Assembly: GCA_963971425.1 (NCBI GenBank)
Contig: OZ020515.1
Location: forward strand, 22,130,637-22,194,636
Direction: 5' to 3'
Source: Bryoerythrophyllum caledonicum
Lineage: Eukaryota > Streptophyta > Bryopsida > Pottiales > Pottiaceae
Length of the DNA: 64,000 nucleotides
Both the position numbers and the translations under genes were made by a program. Each line of letters starts with the position of its first letter. Position 1 is the first letter of the stretch. The notes beneath the pieces are model-generated. The model was not told the origin of the DNA and made no database searches. It saw nothing but the letters and a program-made list of their open reading frames with translations. This document shows positions 33,701 to 46,100 of the stretch, in pieces.

Positions 33701-36580
33701 GTACTCCCTGCAGTTGAGTAAAGACCATCAGATGAGCCACACATTCTAGAACCAAGAGGATTCCTAGATGAGCTTGAACCAAACTGGAAGAGACTAACAT
33801 CAAAGGGAAGAAAAAGATGTATGTCGGTGAAGAAATAAATCAACAATGATTTTAACAACCTAAGAATTGGTTCTAGAATGTTATGAAACAAACATTCATC
33901 AAAGGAAGTGTGTAGATTCTTACCGTTGCACTGGCACTCCATTGGGTCCCGGTTCCTGGACAAACACACTGCTCTGGGTGCGCTTCAAAAACTCAAACCC
34001 AAGCTCCCTGGCCGCCACCACAAAAGAGGCTTCATCAGGCGACTCAGCCTCATAAGTCATGACACCCGTTGCTTCGTCCACCTCGGGAATGGCCGTGTGA
34101 CAAACCGCAAGAATACGCAGGAACATGCGGATCTCCTCCGGGTTGGGCTGGTCCACCCAGCGTCCGTTCTGCAGCCTCTCATCCTTGAGATTGAATCCCT
34201 TGACATGCGGCTTCTCCGACATGGGCCTCATTTCGATGTCAGTCACGGAGCCATTCATGGAGCCGTGGTTCACAGTGCTTTCTCCTTCCTCGGCAATGGT
34301 GGCATCTTCCAGCGAGCGCGGGTCCTTTCCCAGCCTCCGAGCAGTGGCCTTCTCCACTTCCGTGACGCCGCGGCCGTAAGGAGTCCCTGCAATGGAACAC
34401 TTGATGAACTCCATCTGGTTGCACGTCAGAGTCCCGGTTTTGTCAGAGAGAATGGTGTCGATCTGGCCGAGCTCCTCGTTGAGGTTGGACGTCCGGGCGC
34501 GCGCCGGCTTGTCGGTCTCCGCGTGGTACATCTTGATGTCGTTGTTAATAAACCGCGCCTGAAGGACTTTGACGAGCTCAATGGAGACGTAGAGAGAGAT
34601 GGGAATGAGGTAGCCATAGAGGATCAAAGCCGTCACCAAGTGCAGCAGCCCTGACGCCACCGCTTGATCCGGGTCGTAGTACATGGTGGTGTCGGTAGGG
34701 TACAGGTACCACCAGTCGGGCATCTCGAACTTGGTGCGCACGGCGAAGCCGATGGATCCAACCACCGAAATCAGCAGCAGCACGGCGAACAGGAAGTAGA
34801 TGATCTTGTCCATCTTGCGCTCGATTCGGCTCCGCTTCGACGGCGGATCGGTGGCATTCTGCATCACCTTCGTCTCGTGTCCCGCAAATATCACCACTCC
34901 ATAGATGAACGGCGTGTTGCGCAGCTTGGAATCCCGCAGAAGCACCTGCTGCGGCCCAAGCGGCAGCGTCTCGTCATTGTACTCCAAGTTTCCGACGAAC
35001 GTGTACAAGCTCGTGTTGGGATCCTCGCACCGAATCTTGCCCTGGAAGTTGCTGAATTCCTCGTCTTCGTCCAGCTCCACGGTCCGCTCCAGGGATTTCT
35101 TCAGTTTCAAGTTCGTCTCCCCGTCCAAGTTCATGGTCTCCACGTAGCACACGCCGTCGGGGAAACTTGAAGAGAGCATCAAAAGATCTGCAGGGAAGAA
35201 GTTGTCTTTCTCCACCTTCACTACGTCTCCCACTCTCACCTTCTTCCATTCCCGCCCCTCAAACTTTCCCTCTCCTACGTGCACCTGTACCTTCCTGCTG
35301 TTTATCTCGTTATCCTAAAACACCCACATACAAGTCATGAGATTCCTGGCGCATAACCAAACAGTGAACCAAGCTTCGAGGAAAACGTTACAAGCCTCAT
35401 CCCACATGCTTAATCAGAACAGTGAGAACCAAGCATTCCTCACAAACAAAAGGACCTTCTCCTAAATTTATAGAAAGAATAAAATCCCTTCGTATGCTCT
35501 TGAGAAGGTGCTGTTCTCAAAAACTTAGAACACCCTCTGGGAACTAATTAAAAAAAACACTGCAATGCTTACTCAGAACAGCAAGTGCGCTTCAGGAGCG
35601 AAAATCACACCTGCACAACATTAAGAATGAGATTCTAATACTCCAGAAGCTAAAAAACTCTGGTAATTAATAACGCAGCTGAACTAAAACTTGAGGTTAA
35701 TAAGCCGTTAAAGCCAATTTAATAAAATCCACAAAAACGGTGGGGGGAGGGGGGAAAGAAGAAAAAAAAAACGTTTGAGATAGCACGATCATCACCAAAA
35801 AAAAAACTTAAAAAGGGACCTATCTCTTCAATCATAGAAGTCCTGAAACTCTTATGTTCCTGAAAGCTGCTATTACCGAAGATCTCTGGAAATCGATAAA
35901 AACAATGCAGCTGAGCTAAACCTGAGGTTAATTAGCAGTAGAAATCTGATTAATGAGATCCACAAAACGGTCACATAATTAGATTTGCAATAAGAGAAGA
36001 TTAGCAAATCAGGATTCGTTTTGAAAACGCTTACCTGGAGATTCATAAAAACATTGTTGTTAGAGTGGAATTGAGGAAATCCATCCACAAAATGATGGAA
36101 TTTTCTCTTAAACTGAAAGCGGATTTTGCTTAAGAAGAAAAGTAACACGATTTAGCTTTGAGAATTGTGTCTGACCTGACGAAAGCGGCGCCAATCTTCG
36201 AGGGCTTCCTTGCACATACTGACGCCGACGACGAAGACGAGCGGCGCGATGAGACTGGCGGCGGAGTAGGGCGACACGGGCGTGAGCGCTAGGATGGCGG
36301 CCAGCAGGAAGTAAAGATTGGCGACGCGGCGGAACTGCTCGAAGAGCGCCTTGGGCAGGAACGAGAGCACATTGTACTTGGTGGTGGACACGTAGTTGCC
36401 CTTGTAGCGGTACTGCTTCTGTTGCACGTGCATCTCGGCCTTGTTGCAGAAGACGACGCGGGAGAATCCCGGCCCGCCCACCGACATGGACTGCTGCCGC
36501 TCCAGCGGCGTCTCCGGCCGGAAGCATCCCGCCCATGTGTAGAGCTTGCTGAACCGCAGCCTGTTCTTACCCCTCGCCAT
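30787..36580 (-). CDS. Phospholipid-transporting P4-ATPase (flippase), ALA4-7 type
   Basis: Flips phospholipids to the cytosolic leaflet of secretory or plasma membranes; family members work with a CDC50/ALIS beta subunit. Nine exons with GT-AG introns, minus strand: 36176-36580, 33924-35314, 33597-33707, 33228-33504, 32760-32848, 32346-32664, 32045-32269, 31770-31961, 30787-31509. They join in frame to 1243 aa, a normal family length. Start [10 protein letters not shown] resembles the MARGR... start of Arabidopsis ALA4-7. Motifs: DGETNL (about residue 199), PISLYVS (about 373) on membrane helix 4, phosphorylation site DKTGT (about 426), [19 protein letters not shown], and a C-terminal set of membrane helices with [18 protein letters not shown]. 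All key residues look intact, so it is probably functional. Intron 1 is the longest (861 bp). Exact exon ends are my reading of splice sites. Confidence 0.95.
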
Positions 36581-36790
36581 CGCCTCCCAACTCAACCCTA
36601 AATCCTTTCCCAATCCTCAGATCTCCCTCTCTCTCCCTCTCTCCCTCTCTCTCTCTCTCCCTCACTTCACTCCGTCACTCCCTTCACACTCTCTCTCCGC
36701 CTCGTCCGCCGTAGAACTGCAGCTGGGAAGCTCCTCCTGCTCGCCGCCACTCTCCAACATCTTCACCGCCAGACCATAGATCTGCCCTCC
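36581..36790 (-). promoter_or_regulatory. 5' leader and pyrimidine-rich promoter patch of the flippase gene
   Basis: Plus-strand CT-rich tract at about 36622-36675 (CTCTCTCCCTCTCTC), that is, a GA-rich run on the coding strand just upstream of the ATG. CT/GA patches at transcription starts are common in plants. CpG-rich sequence continues to about 37570. Confidence 0.5.
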
Positions 36791-37570
36791 CTCCCCCCGG
36801 ATCTATCTACCCGCAAAATCCCCCAAAACCCAAACTCAAAAATGCAGCGAATCCCCCGAAGAAACACAGAAAAAGTTCTCGCTCACTCACGCGTCGACGC
36901 AACAGTCGAGATTTTCACATGGAGAGAGAAGGATGGCGCGTTCTCAGACCTTTCCTGCTCTTCTGGAAGGAAAAAAATTGCGGGATCGGGAGGGAAGGTC
37001 GCGGTCAAGCGGGGGTCGCCATGACGCCAATCTCTCCGCTGCTGCTGCTGCTGCTGCAGCGACGGCGGCACACAACTGGCCTCATTCGCCCGCTGCTTCT
37101 GCTGCAGTGCGTTGCGCGCTGTGTCTCATCTCGTCGTCGTCGTCGTCGTCGTCGGCTGCGAAGACTCTTCAGCCAGCGTCTCCGTCGTCATGGGGCCCTT
37201 CTCGTCGACCGGAATTGGACGTTGGTCGAAGTTGGAAGTTCTCGTTCGTGATCGTTTGCCGCGTGAGCGCGTGGCCGTGGAATGTCGCGTGGGGGCGCGT
37301 TTTGGTAGATTTTTGGGTGGTAATGTTCGCCTGGGGTACATTCGGGGTTCAGGTTTCGTAGATTTGGCGGGGCCAGGGCGCCAAGCTTTGTCGCCCCCGG
37401 AGTTACCCTTGCGTTGTTTTTGGTGTCACATTCTCCTTCTAGAAGTTATCTCTTTCTTCTTTTTCTTTTTTCCCATTGACTGCTTTTGTGTGAAAGGGGA
37501 AAGATGGTTTGGTCGTCTGGGGCTGCGAAATTGCACATTGGAGGGCTTGGGCGGAAGTCATGGCTAGTGA
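36791..37570. other. CpG-rich upstream region with trinucleotide repeats
   Basis: GC-rich stretch with (GCT)n at about 37038-37058 and (TCG)n at about 37131-37154. Plus-strand open frames here are repeat-driven and have no recognisable domain. Probably the distal promoter or a non-coding first exon of the flippase gene. Confidence 0.4.
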
Positions 37571-37736
37571 GTTGAATATTTGGATATTTTTGGAAAATCT
37601 ATATAAATTTTGAAAAGATATAGATTGTTGAAGAAAAGAAGAAGAGCTCCGGTCTCCATTGGGGACCGGCGTGAATATAGTGTTTGTTCATTCTTTTCAC
37701 GAAGCCTATGGTCACTGGACATAGGGTAGTGTAATA

Positions 37737-37964
37737 GAAGTACACTAAATATCACTTTTAGTGCAGTGCCCAGTAAATGACTTGTAAATGCAATAAGTTT
37801 TTACTCTTGATGCCAATTTTTACCAAGAGCACAACTCTCTATAGTATTCAAATAAAAGGATCATTATTAACATAGTTGGTAAAAATATTCACCTAAAGTA
37901 AAAACTTATAGCATTACAAGTCATTTACTGGGCGCTACACTAAAAGTGATTTTTACTGTACTTC
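37737..37964. mobile_element. Foldback MITE, 228 bp
   Basis: Both ends read inward as GAAGTACA(C/G)TAAA followed by ATCACTTTTAGTG and CCCAGTAAATGACTTGTAA, giving arms of about 65 bp. A related locus around 47975 lacks the insertion. Relatives occur at 41452-41628 and as a fragment at about 39185-39310. Confidence 0.8.
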
Positions 37965-38014
37965 CTCTTTTCAGAGGTAAACACTTTTCTACACTAAGTG
38001 CTTCTCTTCACTAA

Positions 38015-38941
38015 AGGTCGGTTTATACTTAGGGTTGGATTGAGGGCCGGCCGGAAATCTACAAGTTTCAACCGGTAGGGTCTTTCAATCTCTCAAAATC
38101 TAACCCAAGAGCTTTATACTTGGGGCTCGCCGGAACTACATTTCATCCTACGTGTCGCCTTAGGTGGCATGGTTTTGGTGCCAAACCTTCCAATCCCAAG
38201 GGAGCAATCGGGACGAGGTTTGGGGTGGCCCAAACTCCCATCTAGGGCCGGATTCCATTACTCCATGGGATCCTTCAAATCTCTACCATCAATTAATTAA
38301 AATTTTATTTTTTACTTTTACTTTTTATTTTTATTTTGAAAAAGTAATTTTTAATTTAATTTAATTTTAATTCTCGAAAAAATAAAAATACTCCTTTCTT
38401 TTGGATATGCATCCAAAAAAGGGATTTGGTCAAATAAAGTAAATAAAACTCTTTTTTCCAATAGTCAAAATAGGAAGAGAAATATAAAATTTCAAAAAAA
38501 ACTCTCTTTTATTTTAGACCTATAAAAAATAAGAGAAAAGGGAAAAAAAAATGAAAATAGAAAAAACACTCTTATTTATTTTTTAATTTGAAATGTAGTA
38601 AAGAAAGAAAACATATAAAGTATATATATGAAACCTATTTTTCTTGAAACTAGGAAAGAAACAAAGACAAAGGCTTGACATATGTGCTTCTATGATTTTT
38701 AGTTGAGCCTTATGAAAATCCAAGACACTTAAAAATTGGAAATTTGGCCCTAGAATCCGGCCCCAATACTTTACATTGACTAAGGCCAAGATGATGAATT
38801 TGAAATCTGGATCTAGAATCCGGCCTCAATGCCTTACATTATTTGGGGCCGGATGGAAGAATTGGGGCCGGATTGAAGGCCAAATTGAAGGCAAATCCAG
38901 CCGGCCTTCCACCCAACCCCAGGCCTAATGTAAACCGGCCC
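38015..38941. mobile_element. PIF/Harbinger-like MITE, 927 bp
   Basis: Ends AGGTCGGTTTATACTTAGGG and, inverted, GGGCCGGTTTACATTAGGC, then both reach GGCCGGC. Flanked by TAA on each side (38012-38014, 38942-38944), the 3-bp duplication typical of PIF/Harbinger. The related locus near 48030 has a single GAA at the matching place. No transposase. Confidence 0.75.
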
Positions 38942-38944
38942 TAA

Positions 38945-39135
38945 GTGCCTTGGAGACAACCAACATGTCATCCCCCAGGGGTTTTTGGGTACCCATACAA
39001 CGAGGTCTCAAGACCCACCACCATAGTTGGTTGGAGTATGGTGATAGGCACCACACTGTTGTGGGGACTAGAACCCACAACCACCTCACCGGTGTGCCAT
39101 GACTCAAACCACTACACCAAGGCCATGGTGCCTTA
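38945..39135 (-). mobile_element. tRNA-derived SINE
   Basis: The minus strand has a polymerase III-type head: box A-like TGGTGTAGTGGTTTGAG (39119-39103) and box B-like GGGTTCTAGTCCCCAC (39076-39061). A body ending near GTCTCCAAGGCACTTA follows. The tail matches 48030-48105. Resembles plant Au-type SINEs in head wording. Confidence 0.65.
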
Positions 39136-39873
39136 TGATCATTGAAAATATAAACTACACTAGTCATGTCATTTGGTGCATCCACGTGAATTGATTTATA
39201 AATGCTATAAGTTTTTTACGTTTTATGAATATTTTTACCAACTATGTCCACAATGATCCGCCTTTTTGAGTAATGTTACATAATTGTCATCAAGGTAAAA
39301 AAATTCATCAAAAGAATTAAACTGTAGTACTTTGAAATCATATAGTTTAGATGCACTACAGTGTCATTTTTAGTAGTGAAGAATAAGGGGAGGAAAACTT
39401 GGTGAAAAATCATTATCATATAGATGTTATGACCATTTGAAGTTTGTATTTTTGTATTCTATGTGATTTCAAGGTTAACCATTCTCAAGCAATTGATACA
39501 AAACATGTGACAATAGATTTTTCATGTGACAATGGAATTCAATAGAATGAAAGGGGTTGTTGTGCACATCATCTCCTACTTTGTGGTCTACTATTAGTAA
39601 CTGGGACCATATGGACAAGGTGACTTCCTTTGGAAATTGTGCAGGTCATTTCGTTTGGACAATTATTTGAGAACTTAGGGTACTATGGAGGAGCTATAGC
39701 TTGCATTGGATTGGTCCCAAGAACATTGATTACCATTCTCAAAAGAATTGTCTCAGCGATTTTATAAAGGGAGTAAACATTCCTCTAATACGCCTTGGTC
39801 CTTTAGGGGGTAAATATGGTCTAGTAAATTCCAAAGTGCTACAAAAAAAATGTCACCGAACTAACTATTTACT

Positions 39874-40152
39874 GGCGCGGATAGGAAACCCCCCAAGCTC
39901 GGGCTTACCCGAGATGGGGGCCCGTCTTAATTGCATGGGCTCATTTTTCTGGCCCTCCCATTTTGGGGGGGTCAGAGGCTTTTTTTGGCTTTTTTTTACG
40001 AAATTGGGGCCTACGGCCTTAGTTTAGTCTATAGGTCCCCCTTAGGATAAATTTAGGGCCCCATCCAAAAACAAAATAGGGGCCAGGTTTTGGCCCCACC
40101 ACCTCCTCCCCCACCTAGTAAGTCTGAGCGTGGGGGGTTTCCTATCAAATCG
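39874..40152. mobile_element. Mutator-like MITE, 279 bp, with 9-bp target duplication
   Basis: Inverted ends share GATAGGAAACCCCCCA followed by GCTC and CTTAC. Flanked by perfect 9-bp direct copies CTATTTACT (39865-39873, 40153-40161), the size expected for MULEs. No coding sequence. Confidence 0.8.
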
Positions 40153-40161
40153 CTATTTACT

Positions 40162-41451
40162 CAAGGCTAATTACTCCTTACCTTTTTAACAACTAGACTA
40201 AAAGAGAAAGACAAGAAACAGAAACTATCGGTCACGTGAATTTTCTATTAAAAAATATATATTATTATCATATTGAAGCTGAATCAAATTTTGAATTCAA
40301 TGGGTATAATAATATTAATTAATGGATGATAACGTTTTATTTTATACATAAAGTGGTTTATAATGGGATTGCAAATAATTGTGGGACCATTGGAGTAAGG
40401 TTTAATTTGGGGTACCTACTACCAAGGGCATGGCCCACGGCATGGAATGAGTTCATTCATATTTAGGTTTGGTATTATTTATTTTCTCTTCAAATTTTAT
40501 AATAATTTTTAAGTTTCATCCGAAGGCGTTCATGGCTAAAACATCATTCCTTGTTTTGAGGACCGTTATGTAGAAAAATTAACCCAGAATTTAGTGAAGT
40601 GGTGGATTTGGAAATTAAAAAAAACTCTGAGTTTTGACCAGAGAGGGAAACAGTCATTTTATAACCCCACGGTAAATAAGGAGACCTCGCTACAAGTATA
40701 AAGCGTCAAATTGTTGGAAATTTTTCAAAATTTTAAATTCCCTGTTTGTGTGATCAACAAAAATGATAGATGAAAAGAATGTCCATTGACAATAGTTATC
40801 AATGAAGGATTTTGTGGATGGAGGATTTTGTTCATTTTGTTCTAGTGTATGGATGGTTGGTCATCTAGGGGTTAACTAGAGTTTGCTTCTCAAAGAAGGC
40901 TCCTTCAACAACAACAAAAACAAAAATAAAACCAAAAAGAAAAAGAAAAAGTGAGAGGCCTAATTTTTGAACATATTAAATTAACCCTTTTAGGCGTAAC
41001 GATCTTTTCCAATCATTGTAGTGTTGAAAAAAAAGAGTACCACAAGCCAAAGAACAATCGTAATCTAACGTATCCTTTGAATTGACCATATCATGAGATG
41101 CGTCCTTACACTCAACTCGGGCACATGCAAATGGTGGTCCATAATTTTATCAGTAAATGGTGACAGTGATGCCTCTTTCAAGTACATAATGGAGTGATTA
41201 TCATCAAAATGTGAGAAAAACCCGAGTTGTTTGTTGAACTTGCTCATGGTGGCAATTTTGGCATTAGTTAAAAATTGGCAATTTTAACATCTTATAGTTA
41301 AAAATGGAAACAAATATTTGTCTCCATTTCCAATCTATAAATAAGATCAGGCAATATCAAATTGTGTGTTTGTAAAATAGTCATGAGCTTTATGGGTTAA
41401 AAAGGCCTTTCACTTGCTCTACAATGTGTAACAATTAACATTGATGTACCC
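40162..41451. other. Intergenic AT-rich sequence
   Basis: No gene or clear repeat recognised. Confidence 0.5.
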
Positions 41452-41628
41452 AATATCCACACTACATGAAGTGCTATAATTTTTTTTACATTTGAAGAAG
41501 ATTTTCATTGAGAGCACAACCATCTATACTACTCGAAGAGGCGGTCCGGATCATTGTGAACATAGTTTGTAAAAATATTCATCAAGAGTACAAACTTATA
41601 ACATATATAAATCAAGAAGTGTGGATAC
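41452..41628. mobile_element. Foldback MITE relic
   Basis: Left ATCCACACTACATGAAGTGCTATAA against right complement of TTATAACATATATAAATCAAGAAGTGTGGAT. The interior (GAGCACAACC...TTTGTAAAAATATTCA) matches the foldback MITE at 37737-37964. Confidence 0.6.
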
Positions 41629-42827
41629 GCTAAACATCATTTTAAGACAACATGAGATAAGTAGTGTGACTTGTTTTATTCATTGAGAATTTTGGACACA
41701 CCATGTATCTCATAGAAAGTGAATTATCTACAACGTCCATTAAGCATGAAAGACTTGTTGCATCCACAATGAAATTCGGGCATATAGTATACCCTTTTTA
41801 AAACCATTCCACTTGCATGAGTGTGGTATAATATGTGGTGTCACATCCGCGAGGACCACTTCACAAGACTTGGACTTTCAAGGACATTTTGTAGTTAGAT
41901 GGTTGGTTTCTGAGTTCACACAAATAGCTTTGCAGTACCCAACATAAGATCCCACACCTACTTATTAGGTGTCAAAGGTTGGTGAAGACTTGCCATTTCT
42001 ATAATAACCAATAAAGTCTCACTTGTCTACATCTCAAAAGTATTTGTACTGAGGAAGTTCGAAGTGAAGACATGGCATGACGCTTGATTGAGCTGTACGA
42101 CCTGACACGGGTGAATTAAAACAGAAACGGAGAACACAACATGATGCAAGCACAACGCTTGATTGAGCTTCAAACCATGCTTTTACTTCGTGGAATGACC
42201 AATTGACCCTTTAAAGTTGATGAGTTCACAAGGAGAATCTAGGAGTGTAATAGATCATGCATAACAACATCTACATATAGGGTTAATTTCATCATGACCC
42301 CACTTCACAAAAATTCCTGTAGCTCACCAAATGCTTGCATCGGTTTTGGTGGTGCTAGTCCCCGTAGAAACTCATCTCTAAATTTCCCTTGGAAGTGGTG
42401 CGTAGCACTTGCTACAGAGTTTAACGTGCCCAAAAATTTGACGTTAGGCCTCAAAGGGTAAAGGTATTAGATACCATTTGTGTTAGTTTAAACCAACAAT
42501 AATGATTTCTGCAACACTAAAAATATCCACACATAGAACTTTGAGTGACAACTTGAATTAATTTTTTTAATTTACAAAAAAGAACATATTATCTAAATGA
42601 AGTAATTATTTGTAGGTCATTTGAAATTGTCAGGAGAGTATTTCACTCTGTACTCATATCACCCATCAATCAATTGCCAAAGTTTGATGATGTATCAATC
42701 CATGATCAAGAACAAGATAATTGGAACATGAGCTAAGGAGTTAGATATAAGGTAAGCCCCCCTAAAACGGACAAGTTAAGGAATGTGCACATATGGAGAG
42801 AGGAGATAATTATACTATTAGTTTCAG
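41629..42827. other. Intergenic sequence with a TTAA-family relic
   Basis: No gene. About 42205-42470 resembles the TTAA-type elements near 52-54 kb (ends CCCTTTAAAG and GGCCTCAAAGGG) but lacks TTAA flanks. Confidence 0.4.
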
Positions 42828-43101
42828 TGATAGCCAATAGAATTACAATTCCAACCCAAGTGATTTCATATTTTTTCAATGAAAACATAATTAGTTATGA
42901 ATTTTCAAACTGTGTAGCCATGTTTATTGGGTGGCCAGCAGCAGGTACCCCGCACAACCAATGACCAAAAGTAAGGGTCTCGACTAATAGCAAACCTCCA
43001 TTGGAGTTGAGTCGATGGTAATGGGATGGAAGAGGGTTGGATATACCCCAATTTTATAGGCGTTGGCTATGGGTTTTTGTTGGTTATGGGGAGGCTTACC
43101 T
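42828..43101 (+). repeat. Dispersed 270-bp repeat, copy 2
   Basis: Second copy of the repeat at 25398-25671, same orientation. Confidence 0.8.
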
Positions 43102-46100
43102 CTTATGTATTTTTAGGAGACCACTTCATGTACCACACAAAAAGTAGTATCCTCCAAGTTTGTAGATTTTAGTGTATACCAGATATTGGCAGATGTCATA
43201 AAACTGAGAAGAACACATTGTACGGAGAACGCGTGTGATCAATGGCGGACCTTCTGCAGTGGGTCGTATTTGGAGCAACTTTGCATGCACGACTTCTAGG
43301 AAATGGTACGTCGCGACTAAAGGACACATGTTGGATGTTTCCCTTTATTCTTATCTGGCTGCTGGGGAGATATTCTACAGCGTTCCTAGCAATTCTAGCT
43401 TTCTAACCAATTATTTGATTTGAAATGAAACTGATTGTAATTTTGATGGGAGGACCCATCTAGGTTTAAAATTGTAATTGCACAATGAAAAACCGAAGGT
43501 TTCGAGTGAGAATGAGCTTGAGAATGATGTGAATCAATCTGCTAAAGATGTTCACAATGCCATGAATATGTTAATCCTATGCGGCCATGAATATGTTAAT
43601 CCTATGCGGCCATGAGTATGTTTCTCCAAAACCACTCCAAAACTGCTTTTCTAAGATGAGACCTCATGAAACTCACTGTAACATCTTTTGATTGGTTTCA
43701 ACTTATTCTTATAAGAAGACACTCAAAATATCTTGTAAACTTTGACCACACGGAGCAAAAGATACATGCATTTTGATGTGTGCACTAACTTTTTGTTTTC
43801 TTTCCTGCGTAGATAGGGTCAACGTACTTGACTCAAAAGAATGGCATATTTTCCCACTATACATTGGAAACTCTTCATGGAACTGTGGTCTACCTTGTGT
43901 TAAGTCATTTCATGCCAAAAATCATAGAAATTGAGTATTTCAGGATAAGGAAAACGGTCATGCAATGACTAGGGGTATGACACGCAACTATTCTCTTAGC
44001 ATAGCAATTTTAACTTTATATTGAATAAATAATTTCTGGATCTAAAATTCAACATCCTAATAAATGGATTTTGAATAAATACAACATCATGTTTTATTTA
44101 CTTAAAGAAAAAAAAAACTGAAAAAAAATGATTCATGGTTTTTGTACATTTTAAAATCAAATTAATGGAGGCCACAAGGAACTTTCTTCATTGTTGCCTC
44201 CCTCAAAATACTGCACTTTATACTTCTACAATAGAACAATGTACTATTTACTTCTACAATAGATCACTGTACTATTTACCTCTACAATAGTACTATTTAG
44301 CTCTATAGTATACTACTTAGGTACCTAAAAATCCAACTTTTGATGTTTGATGTGCCATAACTTTCTCCTTGTAAATCCAAAAAATAATTTAAAAACACTT
44401 TGTTGAAGCTTAACAAGGTTTCTATCATGAATTTAAAATTTAAAAAAACGCATTTAAAACAATTTGTTTAGGAACCTACCCAAATCACAATTTTCCCTTG
44501 AATGGTCACTTAATATTTTAGAGGTTAAATTCATACCATATGAAAAAAATATATACCATAAATGTTTGATTCAATAGTATATTAACTAAATTGCAACCAC
44601 TTCACACGTAACTAAATAAATATGTCTAGTTGTTAACGTGAGCACTTGGTCAAATTTTGTTGATGCTTGATGGTCTCCAAATGGCACTATCACACAATCT
44701 TCTTAACATTATTAACCCTTTGGACTTGCCTAAGAGACTGAAATATCATCTTTGGGATGTGTTCAATCATATAGAATTCATGAGGGGGTAGATTGCATAA
44801 TTTAAAGTTCAGACTTGTATACACACCCTCCACGTTCAACAATTTTAAAGGTAACTTTAAACACTATAATTCATTTCAAAAACCATTGGATGCTATGCAA
44901 ATTTTCCCCAATGTTTAAGTCTTGGATTAAGTTCAATATTGTAGGATTATATACTAAAATTAGACATTGTATTTCCATCAAAGTTCGTTCTAAAAAAAAT
45001 ATCTTGGTTTTGCAAAAACATGCCTTACTAGGCACTAAAGCATTAACAATTATAAACTATAGGTAGTAGCTTTGATGGTTCTAAAATGATAAAAGTTGCC
45101 TTATTTTAACTCACAACCTAACTCCTAGTCCTTGCCATCAAACATTTAACCTGCACTTTTTGACTTGCACTAAGATAATTCTACAAAGTATGGAGGAGTT
45201 TGGTTGTGAGACTAATTACATTAACAACAATGGTTGGTACGCATATGACAAGTATATACAATATTCAACATCTATCAACATCTATGACAAATTTTATGGT
45301 CCTTAAATAATAAACTTTGTCATCTCCTATTAACTCACATTCAAACTCCAAGATCCCATCACTCATAACTCCTTATCATGAAAAGGAATATCTATATTTT
45401 TGTTCCTATTAAATTCTTCATCTCAAAAGTGCCTCTACCCTTGTAATCCTATGTCAATGGTCTCGGGCCTACAAAGTAAAGGAAAAAGACGCTACATTTA
45501 CATAGATCACCTATCCTTTGAACAACAACGGGTACCAAATTAAATGCAACAATTTTTTTTTAACTATCTACGAAGTATCAATCAAGGCTCGTCCACACTC
45601 GCTTGCAACTCACACACTGATTGCAGTTTCCTGGTTAAGTTCTTGCTAGTTGGATTGTACCTTCAGCTATTTCAAACTCTTTGCAAAATCCACCGCCATT
45701 GTTAAGGATCCTTGTATATTCCCCTTCTTCTCTATTTTGTTAGGTGAGAAAACCCAAAATCGACCAACGACCAAATAATATCCCTCCTCTCTATACCCAT
45801 CGTAGATTCTAGGAAAGAAATACAACACAACTTGGCATGACTTATGCATTGACCAATGAATGTATAAGTGATGTAATGACCAGCTACATCTCCTCTCTGA
45901 TATCTAGGAAGGGTGTAGAAGGGAGCAATATTGGATCGCCGGTCAATTTTGGATTGTCCTAAGTTACCTTACCTTACACATGACAAGGGCTCCGGCGCGA
46001 AGAATTCACCTTGCCACATGGCAACACGTAGAGCATGTACTACGATGAATGTGTTTTCCAAGCAACATTGTCAGAGACTTGTCAGAACTCTGTCAGGAAT

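Noticed and set aside
36919-37567. Plus-strand arginine- or serine-rich proteins upstream of the flippase
   Set aside because: Open frames come from TCG and GCT trinucleotide repeats in a CpG-rich promoter region; no domain is visible.
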